64,000 nucleotides of DNA from Ipomoea triloba (taxonomy: Eukaryota; Streptophyta; Magnoliopsida; Solanales; Convolvulaceae): NCBI RefSeq assembly GCF_003576645.1, contig NC_044917.1:8899596-8963595 (forward strand). The letters are read 5' to 3'. The translations under genes and the position numbers were made by a program. Under the pieces are notes generated by a model that saw only the letters and a program-made list of their open reading frames with translations, ran no database searches and had not been told where the DNA came from. Of the stretch, positions 35,401 to 46,832 are shown piece by piece; within the stretch, counting starts at the first letter, position 1, and each line of letters opens with the position of its first letter.

Positions 35401-35817
35401 CATGAACAGCAATTTGCTTCCCCCAATAACTCGGAAGCTCCACATTCTGCTGAATTCTGGTCTGATATGGTTAATGAATACATCAGATGCAATGGTATTC
35501 ATTCCCTCACTCTTACTGATGCAGGTCCAAGTTCTTCGACTTGCCATCAGATGCAGCATAACGAAGATGTGAATTCTGACCCGGGAAACCTCATTAATGG
35601 TACGAAGGCTCCCAAAAATACTTTTTCTCGGAGTTATCAGCATGAGGAACTTGATATTGATGATGAGCTAAGTGCAGGAGTGACAAACAAGTCTCTTCGA
35701 GTTGCTGCTATTCCCAAATGCAGCATTGGTTGGGCAAAAATGTCTAGCTACGTAAGATGGTTCTTACTGATGAAGGCTATCACATTGCATGTTGCGAAGA
35801 AGCGAAGATTGTGCTAA
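32421..35817 (+). CDS. CBP60-family protein (copy 3), exon 6 disrupted
   Basis: Eight-exon model, 592 residues: 32421-32503, 32755-32839, 33522-33568, 33740-34194, 34374-34534, 34687-34759, 34852-34898, 34990-35817. The core is shorter than in its paralogs but clear: LRLKFSQEMPGEVYTGEWIV, GRLEVALVDGATGD, KKRKFRLGARFV, REAVSEPFVVKD, YPPSPTDEVWRLKNIGKDG. The C-terminal conserved domain is reduced because 92 bp corresponding to exon 6 of the other copies carries stops and must be skipped. The long last exon ends in a basic aromatic stretch, MSSYVRWFLLMKAI then KKRRLC, at the calmodulin-binding position. With intact donor and acceptor sites on every intron it may still make a protein, but it could be a decaying gene. 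Confidence 0.75.
32652..32699 (+). repeat. Poly-T tract with one ambiguous base in intron 1 of CBP60-3
   Basis: Nearly pure T over 48 bp with N at 32676, followed by a single g. Length is probably unreliable. Confidence 0.9.
33010..33250 (+). repeat. Internally repeated TTGGGCGGAGGCC-type block in intron 2 of CBP60-3
   Basis: Four imperfect units of roughly 50-60 bp built on ttgttgggtcgaggcctgaa and ggccaagtccaac. Two of them are joined to ctgcctctcgaatatg and ggtataagg. The same block recurs once at 36604-36690. GC content is higher than the surrounding intron. No protein family in any frame. Confidence 0.72.
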
Positions 35818-36600
35818 TTAATAAGCTTCCAAAAAAGGTCCGCTAGCTGTACTTTTCGTGTAAGTTAATTTCGCCTTTTAGCATGTTTTGCGACTTGTTA
35901 GATTGGAGGGAGCACTACCCCCCAAGTGTGGAAATTATATATATTGCTTCAAAGCACTATCTAGGTTGTGATATGTGTCTTGAAAGTCGAAACATACATT
36001 GTATTTTGTGGTTTCACTTCTCCTGTTTTGTATGATTACCCATCCATCCGATCAATCTACTGTTTATTGAATTGTGTGGTTCTGAAACGATATGATTGTT
36101 CTTAGAAATTAGATGGTAATTTGCAGCTAGCGTTCAATATGTTCGTTTTTATTTTCTTACTAGCTAGCATGTGCATCACCAGCAGTCTTGTGTTAAGTTA
36201 TGTTGTCTGATAATAGTGCGGATACCGTATGTGTACTGCAAGGAAATTCCTTGTGATAAAAGGAGTTGAAACGATGCACTTGAGCGTTCCAACAACATCC
36301 CGTAAACAATGTACATTACGCATAAATTTGCTTTTGTTTGCGTTATATGCTTGTACATATGTTCCTTGAGTACCATGGCATGTAATGTTGGTTAAAAGGT
36401 TTGTGATTTGGGTCATTAACATGGGTGATAGTTCTCGGTTTTGCAGGCTCTGGATAGCTAGCTTTTTGTGTGCTAGCTTAATTGGATTAATGAACACACA
36501 CAAATAGACAATGGGTGATTCCTTTAATTTGCACCAGATAATCAGTCAGGTTTTGGTATGCTTTCTTTTCCCCCCTTTAAACTTCAAATTTCCCATTGAT
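35818..36600. other. 3' region of CBP60-3
   Basis: Presumed 3' untranslated region and terminator of CBP60-3, followed by unassigned sequence. No gene recognised. Confidence 0.4.
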
Positions 36601-36603
36601 AGC

Positions 36604-36690
36604 TTTTGTTGGGCGGAGGCCTGAAAAGTCAGTCCAGCACTTTGCTTTTCGAAAATGTGGCACTACCGCTATGCAGGTATAAGGAGATAA
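36604..36690 (+). repeat. Second copy of the TTGGGCGGAGGCC block
   Basis: ttgttgggcggaggcctgaa, gtccagcactttgc, ttttcgaaaatgtgg and ggtataagga match the block in intron 2 of CBP60-3. Confidence 0.68.
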
Positions 36691-36877
36691 AGAAGCGATT
36701 GATCCTTAACAGTTTTTATAAGCACATTTACAGTGAGATACTGAGATCTTCAAAATTTGAGTTATTTGCTGTCATTCAAGTGCTTCCATTTGCAATGATT
36801 TTTTTTGGAGTTCTTTTTGTAGGGTCAATGTTGAGATGAAAGAAATAGAAGATCATGATGCTCTGATCTTCTGGTTC

Positions 36878-36998
36878 TTTTTTGAATAGAGCTAACTCTA
36901 TTAGCTAGTCAATATCGCCTCCACCAAGGCTCGAACTCATGACCTCCCATATGGGAGAGTTACTACTCTGCCATTTGTCATCTGAACACAAGGTACTT
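36878..36998 (-). mobile_element. tRNA-derived SINE copy
   Basis: Reading the minus strand: ctctcccatatgggaggtca, a B box-like catgagttcgagcc, then ggtggaggcgatattgac and an A-run. It resembles the head of the SINE at 15741-15835. Confidence 0.55.
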
Positions 36999-37605
36999 GT
37001 CACTGAAGAACAACGACCTCTGGATGGGAGTAGCATGGAGCTCCAATATTTGATTATTTACAAAAGCAGATATTTGATTATTAATTATTTCTTTTGTTGC
37101 TTTAATGGGTTTTAATTTAAACATACATACCTAGCTAGAATGAGAAAGCCTAGCCTCCATGAGATTTGAATTTAATTGCTCCATTTTGCAGGATGATGAT
37201 GAAAGTTCTTTTAACGAGGTTTTCTCCTCGCCCTGTGAAGTTTGTAGCAGGCCTGCATGTGTGGTAACAATGTGGCCTTTGGACTAAGGGATGCCAATGG
37301 GAAACATCCTAATTAAACATCACTCACCATACTTCATTAACATGCCAAATTATAATACCGACCGTAACGCGGTCTACATTGCAATGTAATCATTAATAAA
37401 TGTTATTTATAATATATTGAATGTTCATTATTAATATATTATAAGTTTATTTTTAAATAATATACCAAAAAAATAAACTCTCAATATATTAAAAATTAAC
37501 CTTAAAATAATGAACATTCAATTTACTAAAAATTAAACATTTATGTCAAAAGATGAACCCGGTATAATGATACCATTAACATACATCTCCACCTTAGCTA
37601 ATATG
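36999..37605. other. Spacer before the Copia element
   Basis: A 31-codon open stretch after a cag acceptor (37192-37287) is discussed as a low-weight finding. The rest is AT-rich with no gene recognised. Confidence 0.35.
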
Positions 37606-37610
37606 ATTAC

Positions 37611-37745
37611 TATTAGGACTCTCTGAGTTTGAGTCACGTTAGGACTAACTATTCTACTCTACCTGAGACTCCCCTTGTATATATATCTCCTATTCCTCAT
37701 CATTGTAATTGTTCAATTGAATCAATACAATATTCAGTTCTCATC
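37611..37745 (+). repeat. 5' LTR of the Copia element
   Basis: Starts tattaggactctctgagttt and ends cagttctcatc. Contains a tatatata stretch near 37680 that would act as the promoter TATA. Only 135 bp, very short for an element with a full coding region. Confidence 0.92.
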
Positions 37746-37755
37746 TGGTATCAGC
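37746..37755 (+). promoter_or_regulatory. Primer-binding site of the Copia element
   Basis: tggtatcagc directly after the 5' LTR is complementary to the 3' end of initiator methionine tRNA, the usual Copia primer. Confidence 0.85.
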
Positions 37756-37775
37756 TAGCCTAGGTTTATTTTCCA

Positions 37776-40700
37776 ATGGCTGACGACTCTGTTAATTCTT
37801 CCGAACGGAGCGTTTCTGATGCAGCTATTTCTTCTGCGGTTTCTTTAGCAGCCGCTTCTCTGTCTGCTGCGCATCACTATGTTAGCATTAAGCTAACGAA
37901 CAAGAATTTCTTGTTTTGGAGGACACAGGTTATTCTGTTTCTTCGTGGGCACGACCTCATGGGTTTCGTTGATGGCACGAACTCTTGCCCTAATCGTTTT
38001 CTTCCCGTTTCTAAAGGCTCCTCCGCTGCTGCTGCTCTACCCAACCCGCTGCATGCTCCATGGGTGCGCCAAGATTAGGCGGTCCTTAGCATGTTAATCT
38101 CTTCACTTTCGTCGGAAGTCATGTACCTCGCAATTGGTTGCACTACGTCGTGTGATCTCTGGTTGGCGCTTGAGCAGGCTCTCGCCTCTTCCAGTCAAGC
38201 TCGGATTATGCATATTCTTGGACAGCTGCAAATAATACGCCAAGGTGATGCCTCCGTCGTCGACTACATTGCTCGTGCGCAAGTTATGGTGGAAGATCTA
38301 GCTCTTGCTGGCCGTGCGGTTCCTTTGGAGGATCAAAATATGTATATTTTCAGGGGTTTACGTCCAGAATATCACTCTGTCGTAGCCTCTTTGAGTGTTC
38401 GAGGTCAGCCGGTGCGTCTTCCCGAACTCGCCGATCTCTTTGGCTCGCATGAGTTCGCTACCGGTGATAGCTATGGCGGTGTTCCAGCCCCTGCAGCTGC
38501 GGCTTTTGTTGGCCAGCGTGGTAGTGGAGGTCGGTCGCGGTCTTGGCGAGGCGGATCGAATCATCGCGGTGGGACTCCGTCGCGTGGCGGTGCTGCTTTC
38601 GCCGACCAGCAGCAGCAGCAGGGCGGTGGTGTGCAGCGTGGACGTGGCTCGCATGGTGGTGGCAGGTCATGTGGGCGATGTGGTGGTAATTGGCAGCCTC
38701 AATTCCAATTATGTGGCAATTATGGCTATCTTGCACCAGCCTGCTTTTTTTTAATTGGCCGTGGACTCCAAGCTCATTTAACATATGCTGAGGATGCGCC
38801 GAATCTTGTGTCTGACTCGCATCTTTGGATTCCAGACACTGGGGCGACAAATCACGCGACCCCTGATATTGCTGCGCTCTCTACATCTGAAGAGTACACT
38901 AGTGGTGATGCTCTTCGAGTTGGTGATGGTACAGGTTTGCTTATTAGTCATACTGGTCATGCTTCTTTTTCTACCCCGTCTAAAGTATTTAGGATGTCTG
39001 ATATTTTACATGTTCCTGGTTTGTCTTCCTCTCTTTTATCTGTGCAACGCTTTGCAAAAGATAATAAAGTCTTTTTTGAGTTTCATCCATCCTTTTTTGT
39101 TGTGAAGGATATAGCAACCAAGGCAATTCTTCTTCGCGGCAATAGTTGCGGTGGTCTCTACACGCTGCCCATTCCGAAAAACAGTCCTCGTGCGTTTATC
39201 TCGTCCCGTGCTTCCTCTTCCGTATGGCATGATCGTTTGGGACATCCTCATCAACGAGTCTTAGATCGTATTCTTCCTTTTTGTTCTGTTAGTGGTTCTA
39301 GTCGCAATAATCGTTGTACTTCTTCTTTGTGTTCTGCGTGTCAATTGGGCAAGTCTGCTCGTTTCCCTTTGCCACGTGTAGACTCTGTTAGTTCGAATAT
39401 TCTTGATTTGATTTATACTGATATTTGGGGACCAGCTCCTGTTTTGTCTTCTTCTGGTTATCGTTATTTTGTTCTTTTTGTTGATGACCATTCTCGTTAC
39501 ACGTGGTATTATCCTATGAAATTGAAGTCTGACTTGTATGCCATTTTTGACAAGTTTCGTGCCTTAGTTGAACGGTCATTTAATCGCAAAATTAAGGCTA
39601 TTCAGTCTGACTTAGGAGCTGAATACAAAAAGTTACATACTGTTCTTCTTCAGTTAGGGATTAATCATAGACAATCCTGTGCCTACACTCATGAACAGAA
39701 TGGTCGTGTTGAGAGGAAGCACAGGCATATTGTCGAAACTGGTCTTACTCTTATAGCTCATGCGTCTGTTCCATCTCGTTTTTGGGACATTGCTTTTGAA
39801 ACTGCTGTTTACTTGATTAATAGAATGCCATCTAATGTTTTGCAGAATTCTAGTCCTCATTTATTGTTGCATAAATCTTCTCCCTCATACTCTTTTCTTC
39901 ATGTGTTTGGTTGTCTTTGTTATCCTCACTTGCGTCCTTATAATCGTCACAAAATGTCATATCGGTCATCTCCTTGTGTCTTCTTAGGTTATCCTGAGTC
40001 TTTTAGGGGGTACAGATGCATGGACTTAACGACTAATAAGATTTATATCTGCAGACATGTACACTTTGACGAGAATGTGTTTCCCTTTGTTAGTAGGGTT
40101 GCTGTGCCATCTCCTCCCTCTGTGCAGAAGCCGTGGGCTGAATCGGTTTTACAGGTATTGCCATCTTCTCTTGCTGATTCTGCTCAGGCTGATTCTCCTG
40201 TCACCACCACTGCTGCTCCTACTCGTCAAAGAGGATGACCCCGTGGCAAGTCCACACGTCCGACTGTTCGCTCCCATGCAATGGCTACGAGGAGTCGGTC
40301 TGTGGCTCCACTTTTGGCTCTCTCTGCTCAGGCATGTCCTACCGAGCCCACTTGCTACACTCAGGCAGTTAAATTTTCTGAATGGCGAAAGGCAATGGAT
40401 CTGGAGTTCAATGCGCTTTTGCACAATCAGACTTGGGTTCTAGTTCCTCCTCGCCCAAGTATGAATGTGATTGGGTGTAAGTGGGTTTTTCGTACTAAAC
40501 GTAAAGCTGATGGTTCAATAGAGAGGCATAAGGCGAGACTTGTGGCGAAAGGGTTTAATCAAGTTCCTGGTCAGGACTTTTTTGACACCTTTAGTCCGGT
40601 TGTGAAACCCACTACAGTCAGATTGCTTTTGAGTTTGGCTATTTCCTCAGGTTGGGTGGTTAGGCAGCTTGACGTACACAATGCATTTTTGAATGGTGAT

Positions 40701-41876
40701 TTGGCTGAGACTGTTTATATGCGTCAACCACCCGGGTATGTTGATGCTCAATTGCCTGATCACGTTTGTCTGTTGAAGCGTTCCTTATATGGCTTAAAGC
40801 AAGTTCCACGAGCTTGGTTTAATCGGCTGCATACTTTTTTACTCTCTATTGGGTTTATAGCTTCAAAGACTGATGTGTCATTATTCTATTACTCTCGTGG
40901 TTCTGCATGTGTGTATCTTTTAGTATATGTTGATGACATTTTGGTAATATGGACTGATGAGCTACTAGTGTCTGATTTACTCTCTAAACTGTCTACTGCT
41001 TTCAAAATTAGAGATCTTGGTGAACCTGGTTTCTTTCTTGGAATTGAGCTAGTCAAAACTAGCAATGGTGTTATTCTTTCTCAGCAACGGTACATGTCAG
41101 ACATCTTGAAACGGGCTGGAATGACTGATTGTAAACCTCTCGCAACTCCTATTTCTGCATCGAAAACTCCATCTCTTAATTCAGATTCATATGAAGATCC
41201 AACGAAATACAGGAGTTTGGCTGGTGCTCTCCAGTATCTCACAATTACACGGCCAGACTTATCCTTTGCGGTCAATCAATTGTGTCAACATATGCATGCT
41301 CCAACATTGTCTCACTGGGAGCAGCTAAAACGAGTGCTCAGGTATGTCAAAGGCACCCTCTCATTCGGCTTGCGTATAACTCAGTCAAATTCTAGAGAGC
41401 TTCATGCTTTCTCTGATTCTGACTAGGCTGGTTGTCCTGAGGACTGTAAATCTACTAGTGGGTATGCAGTGTTTCTTGGCACCAATCTTATCTCTTGGGT
41501 GTGCAAGAAACAGAAGACAGTTGCAATATTATCCACGGAAGCTGAGTATAAAGCCTTGGCTGATGTTTGTGCTGAGGTAATATGGATCATGTCCTTGCTG
41601 CGTGAGATCAAAATTGATGGCATCCCTACTCCCAAATTATGGTGTGACAATCTTGGTGCTACTTATATGTGTGCGAATCCAATTTTTCATGCAAGAACTA
41701 AGCACGTGGAGATTGACTACCACTTTGTTAGAGATAGGGTTGCCAATGGAGATATTCAGGTTAACTTTATTTCCACAAAAGATCAATTAGCTGATATCTT
41801 TACAAAAGCTTTGCTTAGTCCTATATTTTCTTTTCTTAGGGACAAGCTTCAGGTTAGTAGTTTACCCTGCGCTTGA
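37776..41876 (+). pseudogene. Copia gag-pol frame with three nonsense codons
   Basis: One reading frame of 1367 codons, from ATG at 37776 to TGA at 41874-41876, interrupted only by TAG at 38076-38078, TGA at 40236-40238 and TAG at 41424-41426. Domains in order: gag (UBN2-type); a degenerate zinc knuckle (LCGNYGYLAPAC, lacking the usual first Cys and His); protease (WIPDTGATNHAT); GAG-pre-integrase (WHDRLGHPHQ, CSACQLGKSARF); integrase core (DLIYTDIWGP, AIQSDLGAEY); reverse transcriptase (KARLVAKGFNQ, DVHNAFLNGD, YVDDILV); and RNase H (STEAEYKALADVCAEVIW). No frameshift was found. All three stops fit C-to-T or G-to-A transitions, the usual decay of methylated, silenced copies. Confidence 0.92.
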
Positions 41877-41883
41877 GGGGGAG
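41874..41883 (+). promoter_or_regulatory. Polypurine tract of the Copia element
   Basis: tgagggggag immediately precedes the 3' LTR and would prime plus-strand synthesis. Confidence 0.85.
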
Positions 41884-42018
41884 TATTAGGACTCTCTGAG
41901 TTTGAGTCACGTTAGGACTAGCTATTCTACTCTACCTGAGACTCCCCTGGTATATATATCTCCTATTCCTCATCATTGTAATTGTTCAATTGAATCAATA
42001 CAATATTCAGTTCTCATC
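41884..42018 (+). repeat. 3' LTR of the Copia element
   Basis: Matches the 5' LTR except at two positions seen by eye (actaacta/actagcta and ccccttg/cccctgg). Confidence 0.92.
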
Positions 42019-42023
42019 ATTAC

Positions 42024-42267
42024 CACTACCTTCTAATCATTGTAATTGTTTAATTTGGGTTATATTTTAGATTACATTACACAGTTTATTTAATCTCTCC
42101 GTATAAATAAATAAAAATACACATATATATTATTATTATTTTTTTTGGGTGTAACCCAGGGTGTCCATTGTCGGACACAGTGGCTAATTCCTCGCTGGAT
42201 TGTAGGCACCTCTATTGGGTGGGACAGCTGGCCTGGAGATTTAAGGCTGCATATATTATTATTATTA
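42024..42267. other. Spacer with a GC-richer repeat-like block
   Basis: Around 42150-42250 the sequence gtaacccagggtgtcc, gctaattcctcgctgg and ggcctggagatttaaggctg looks like part of a dispersed repeat, possibly a SINE body, flanked by (ATT)n. Family not identified. Confidence 0.4.
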
Positions 42268-45141
42268 TTAGTATTTTCGCCCGTGCGTTGCACGGAATGG
42301 GTTTGTTATAATATTTAAAGAATATTTGGATCAATATACAATTATATATATTATAACATCGAATATTATATAGCGCAATTGATGAAATTGATTGGATCGA
42401 TTATGTTTTCTGATGTTTTCCTTTGAATTAGAACAAATAATTGTCCAATTACCCGGGCGTGGATACATTTTTTTTTTATTATACATTGAGATAATAAAAA
42501 TAAAGATGAAATTATAAAAAATTCTAATATTGAACGTGTATATTTATTTGATTATAAGATTAGTACAAAAATATTACTCAATTAATTGAATAATATATGA
42601 CTTGTTTGTCTAAAATTATCTTTAAAAAATCTATAAGTAATATGACTTATATAATTATATTATGACTTATATAATTATATTATTACTAAAATAAATATGA
42701 GAAAATGAGAAATAAATTAATTGTAATTATTATAAAAATAAATTTAACGACCAATGCTTAACTTAATTATCATAATAATTATTAGGTAATTATTATTAGT
42801 CAATTACACTAATATATGTGTAATTATACTTTTATACTTTAAGTATATTCATTTTCCCCATATTGCATTTAGTTTTATCTTCCTCCTCCATATTTGAATG
42901 AATTAATTTTGATTATTATAAAAATCTAACAACCCATGTTCAATTAATTTTTTTAAAGTTTAAATAACTTAGAGTTTTCAAAAGGAAAGTATAATTAACT
43001 ATTAAAGTTTTTAAATAATTTTCAGTCAATTAGTAATATCCTTTTCTTTCCCGATAAATGATTTTACTTTTATTAATATTGTTGATACGTGAGTATACAT
43101 ATTATCAATTTATAGATATTAGTTAATTTCTATTTTACATTTTCTTAACAAATAAGCTTTATTAATTATTTGACCAATAAAATATTTCATTAATTGACTA
43201 CAAAAGTTTAGGCGGGGAATGAAATAGGAGGATTTTACTTTTATATATAGTATAGAATATAGATTACGATCTTTTTATATTTTAAATCAATTAGTAATAT
43301 CATTTTTCTCGTAATAATGGTCAAATAAACCATTGAACTACACACAAAACTGCAATTAGGCCATCGAACTCAAAAAGAATGCAATTGGATTCCTGAACTA
43401 TATAAACTCATGCAATTAAGTACAAATTGACATGTTTTCAAAAAAAAAAAAAAGTCCAAATTGACCTGTTTGCCTACAATTGTGATGACATGGTGGTTAC
43501 TAATTTTAAAATAAATTTTTTAAATAATTTTAATTAAAATAATTAAATAATAATAATAATAATAAAATTAAAAAAAAACAGACGTCACCGGCAGTTCTTC
43601 TATATTTTTAATTTTTTTTTAATTATTAGTGCCGATTGTTATGTGTAAATTAATATCAGGCAACCTTATCTAGGAAAAATGAAAAGAATTACGTAGTAAT
43701 ATTTACCTAATTTTCGTTCCATTTTTAATTGATGATGTAGAATATTATTATTGAAATATTTCCGTTTCATTTTTAATTTCCGTTCCTTTTTTAATTTATC
43801 TTTAATATTGTTTATAATATGCATTTTTTATTTATGATGTAGAATGTTTTCCTTTTTTAATTAAATTGCAATGATATGACCATTTCCTTTTTCATTTTAG
43901 TTAATTATGGATATTTTTTTTATTTACAGTCAATTATTAATATTCATTTCCTTTTATATATTCAATCAATTAGTAACATCAGATTCATTTTTAGTCGATT
44001 TTTTTTTTATTTTCAGTTAATTAGTCAATTAGAATAATAGATCCACTGGTATTTTTACCTAATTTCTGTTCTATTTTTAATTAATGATGTAGAATATTAT
44101 TATTGAAATATTTTCATTCTATTTTTAATTTACCTTTACTATTTACTATTGTTTAAAATTTAAAATATGCCTTTACTATTCTTATGTTTTTATATATAGT
44201 ATAGATTAATATTATGCTAATTATGACGTTTATGTATTATGAATAAGTATAGTAATTAAGGAGTATATATTATAATTAAAAAATAATGTATATTTTAATT
44301 TCGTTTAATTATGGACGTAATATGTGTATGTTTAATTTTCTTTAATTTTATCTGTAATATATATGTGTATGTTTAATTTTCTTTAATTATGTCCGTAATA
44401 TGTGTACCATTAATTTCTTTAATTGATTAGATAAAATTACGGCAAGTATAAAAAACCGTTTAATAAAAGTATAATGTTTGAACTAATTTCTCAATGACCA
44501 TAATTATTAAGATTTTATTCCAAAGTAACCATTAGCATAATTTTATATTTGTAATAATTTGTGAATTGAAATAATTTACATAATTGTATGGACGTAATAA
44601 TATGTGAATTAGCATAATAATACGTGAATTGAAATAATTATCATAGTTTTGTTAATCTCCTCTTATTATGGATGTAATATGTGTATTATCAATTTCGTTA
44701 ACTGATTTGATAAAATTTATATTACGAACAACAATATTAATTCATTAGTTGTCATAATTTTTAAGATTTTATTCAAAAGTAATCAAATGAAATGCACGGG
44801 TAATTGACATTATCTGAAGTAAAAATATATAAAATTATCGTAAGAATGAAATCTCTATGTTTAACGACCATAATAAATTTAGATGTTAAATATAGTGTAA
44901 TTACCACGGATTATTTAGATGGTAAATAGTATATGGTAATTACCTATATAGATTAGCATATTAAACGGATTAACATATGGAACAATGTTATAAAAAAGGA
45001 AAGAAGCCTTTTAGATAAAATATATTAGGAATAATATCAATTAAATAAAATATCATAGGAATTTCTCAATTCTATATTGATATTACCTTTATAAACAGAT
45101 TTAATAGGAAAATTTAGTTACAAACTTATATTAAGAGTTAT

Positions 45142-45220
45142 GGATTATTATTATTATATTATTATTATTATTAGGAAAATTATATTAAGAATTTTAGATT
45201 ATTGTTACTACGGAGTATTA

Positions 45221-45256
<36 letters not shown>
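45142..45256 (+). repeat. (ATT)n microsatellites
   Basis: Two runs of tta/att units (about 45145-45172 and 45220-45256). The tyrosine/isoleucine-rich open frame over them is a product of the repeat. Confidence 0.85.
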
Positions 45257-45258
<2 letters not shown>

Positions 45259-46315
45259 TAACATAATAGATTTTAAATTGAGGTTACAAAATTTAATATT
45301 ATTATTTCATTTATTCAAGTATAGTAATCACCATTTTTTAACTAATAAGTGTGAATTAGTATTGTGCAATTAATGATAAAGATTAATAATAATTGGAATC
45401 AACAATCAATGATACAATGACCCATGTTTAGCTTCCAATGCACCATTTTTTATAAAATGAAGAATTGGAATGGTAAAATGAACAATTGGAATGAATAATT
45501 GAGGATTTATTCAAGTATAGTAACCATCATTTTTACCAAATTACATAAGCATCCGTAAATGGAGAAGATCACGATTGCAAATTCTACAATATATAGATGA
45601 GCATCCGTAGATTGCTAGTTATTTTGCACAGTACAACTAAAAAGATAGATAGTTAAATAAGGTATTATCATTCAAAATCTTGTAATACAAAGTTACAATA
45701 CAATGTTTTTCCATTAGAAATTACCAATCAAAGTAATGTGATTAAAATATATAATTATAGAAAACATTTGATTGTTCACTACAATCACTCTGAAAATTGT
45801 AATTTTACATGCGTGATACGCCCATGGCAAAATTGGCCTAGCTACTTGAAACCTTATCAGCAAAAATTAAAGCATATTGAGCTGTTAAAATCAAACTAAA
45901 TCACAATAGTACAAAATACTCTATGGAATGCAGACTACACCATAAGGATCTCCAACATGCAGAATGAATCAACTAAAAATTAAATCATACCGCATACCAT
46001 AACAATTCTACGCGTGTTAAAGTTCGATCTTCGACTTCATAGAATTACATATTATAGATCTCTAACTAATAGTGAGAGCACATATATTGGTATGTTGTGA
46101 GAGAAGAGTCATTTCTCATCATTATATAGTGGAGGATAAACATAATATGGAAGATTTTTCAAAAGGAAAGTATAATTAATTTTAATTTTATGTAAATATA
46201 GATGATTGACATGTAAAAATTTTACTACAATATTATATAATTTTTCATTCTAATATAGTTAATTACATGTCAATTATATAAATATATATAGATATATAGA
46301 TATAGATATAGATTA

Positions 46316-46520
46316 TCATATCACTAATCACCAATCACCAATTAATTAATTAATATTAATATATAACAATATTACCATATCACTAATCGCCAATCACCAA
46401 TTAATTAATTAATATTAATATATAACAATATTACCATATCACTAATCACCAATCACCAATTAATTAATTAATATTAATATATAACAATATTACCATATCA
46501 CTAATCACCAATTAATTATT
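46316..46520 (+). repeat. 59-bp tandem repeat, about 3.3 copies
   Basis: The unit tcactaatcaccaatcacca followed by attaattaattaatattaat and atataacaatattaccata recurs with period 59 starting at 46321, 46380, 46439 and 46498. The copies are nearly identical. Confidence 0.9.
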
Positions 46521-46763
46521 CTTTTTTAAAATAATCACCAATTAATTTTATATTAGTACCAATCACCCATCACTCATTAATATTAACAATATTACCATAT
46601 TATCATATTATCATTATCATATATTACCATAATAATATTATAGGATGGATAATTAATAAAATAATAAAATAATAAATAAATAAAATAAATGATTTTACCA
46701 AAATACCCCTAAGTTTTGGGGGGAAAATTTGGGAGGAGGAAATTGTTTTTATATATAGTATAG

Positions 46764-46765
<2 letters not shown>

Positions 46766-46831
<66 letters not shown>
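46766..46831 (+). repeat. (ATT)n microsatellite at the Copia/Helitron junction
   Basis: About 22 att units, forming the broken edge of the minus-strand Copia element. Confidence 0.92.

Positions 46832-46832
<1 letters not shown>

Larger units (their letters stand above)
37611..42018 (+). mobile_element. Copia LTR retrotransposon, complete but inactive
   Basis: Two 135-bp LTRs (37611-37745 and 41884-42018) enclose a primer-binding site and a gag-pol region, with a purine tract before the 3' LTR. The 5-bp target duplication attac (37606-37610 and 42019-42023) is perfect. The LTRs differ at two positions by eye (about 1.5 percent), so the insertion is fairly young. The LTRs start TATTAGG and end CATC in place of the usual TG...CA. 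Confidence 0.93.
42268..46764 (-). mobile_element. Helitron-like non-autonomous block, probably nested
   Basis: On the minus strand the 3' end reads ...aatactaa (CTAA, next base T), with a perfect hairpin ccgtgc-gtt-gcacgg at 42281-42295, about 10 nt inside, as in Helitrons. Three possible 5' ends share TCTATACTATATATAAAA: at 46764, 44205 and 43256. The first two have A before TC, matching insertion between A and T. No Rep/helicase frame exists, and the interior is very AT-rich. Which 5' end pairs with the 3' end is not resolved. Confidence 0.55.

Noticed and set aside
38358..38850. Several 98-130 codon frames opposite the Copia gag
   Set aside because: Antisense or off-frame shadows of the GC-richer, low-complexity gag tail.
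40281..40450. A separate protein starting at the ATG at 40281
   Set aside because: It is in the same frame as the Copia polyprotein and only follows a nonsense codon.
45140..45373. Tyrosine/isoleucine-rich open frame
   Set aside because: Translation of an (ATT)n microsatellite in AT-rich sequence.
46316..46520. CRISPR-like array
   Set aside because: Head-to-tail tandem repeat with no unique spacers, in a plant genome.
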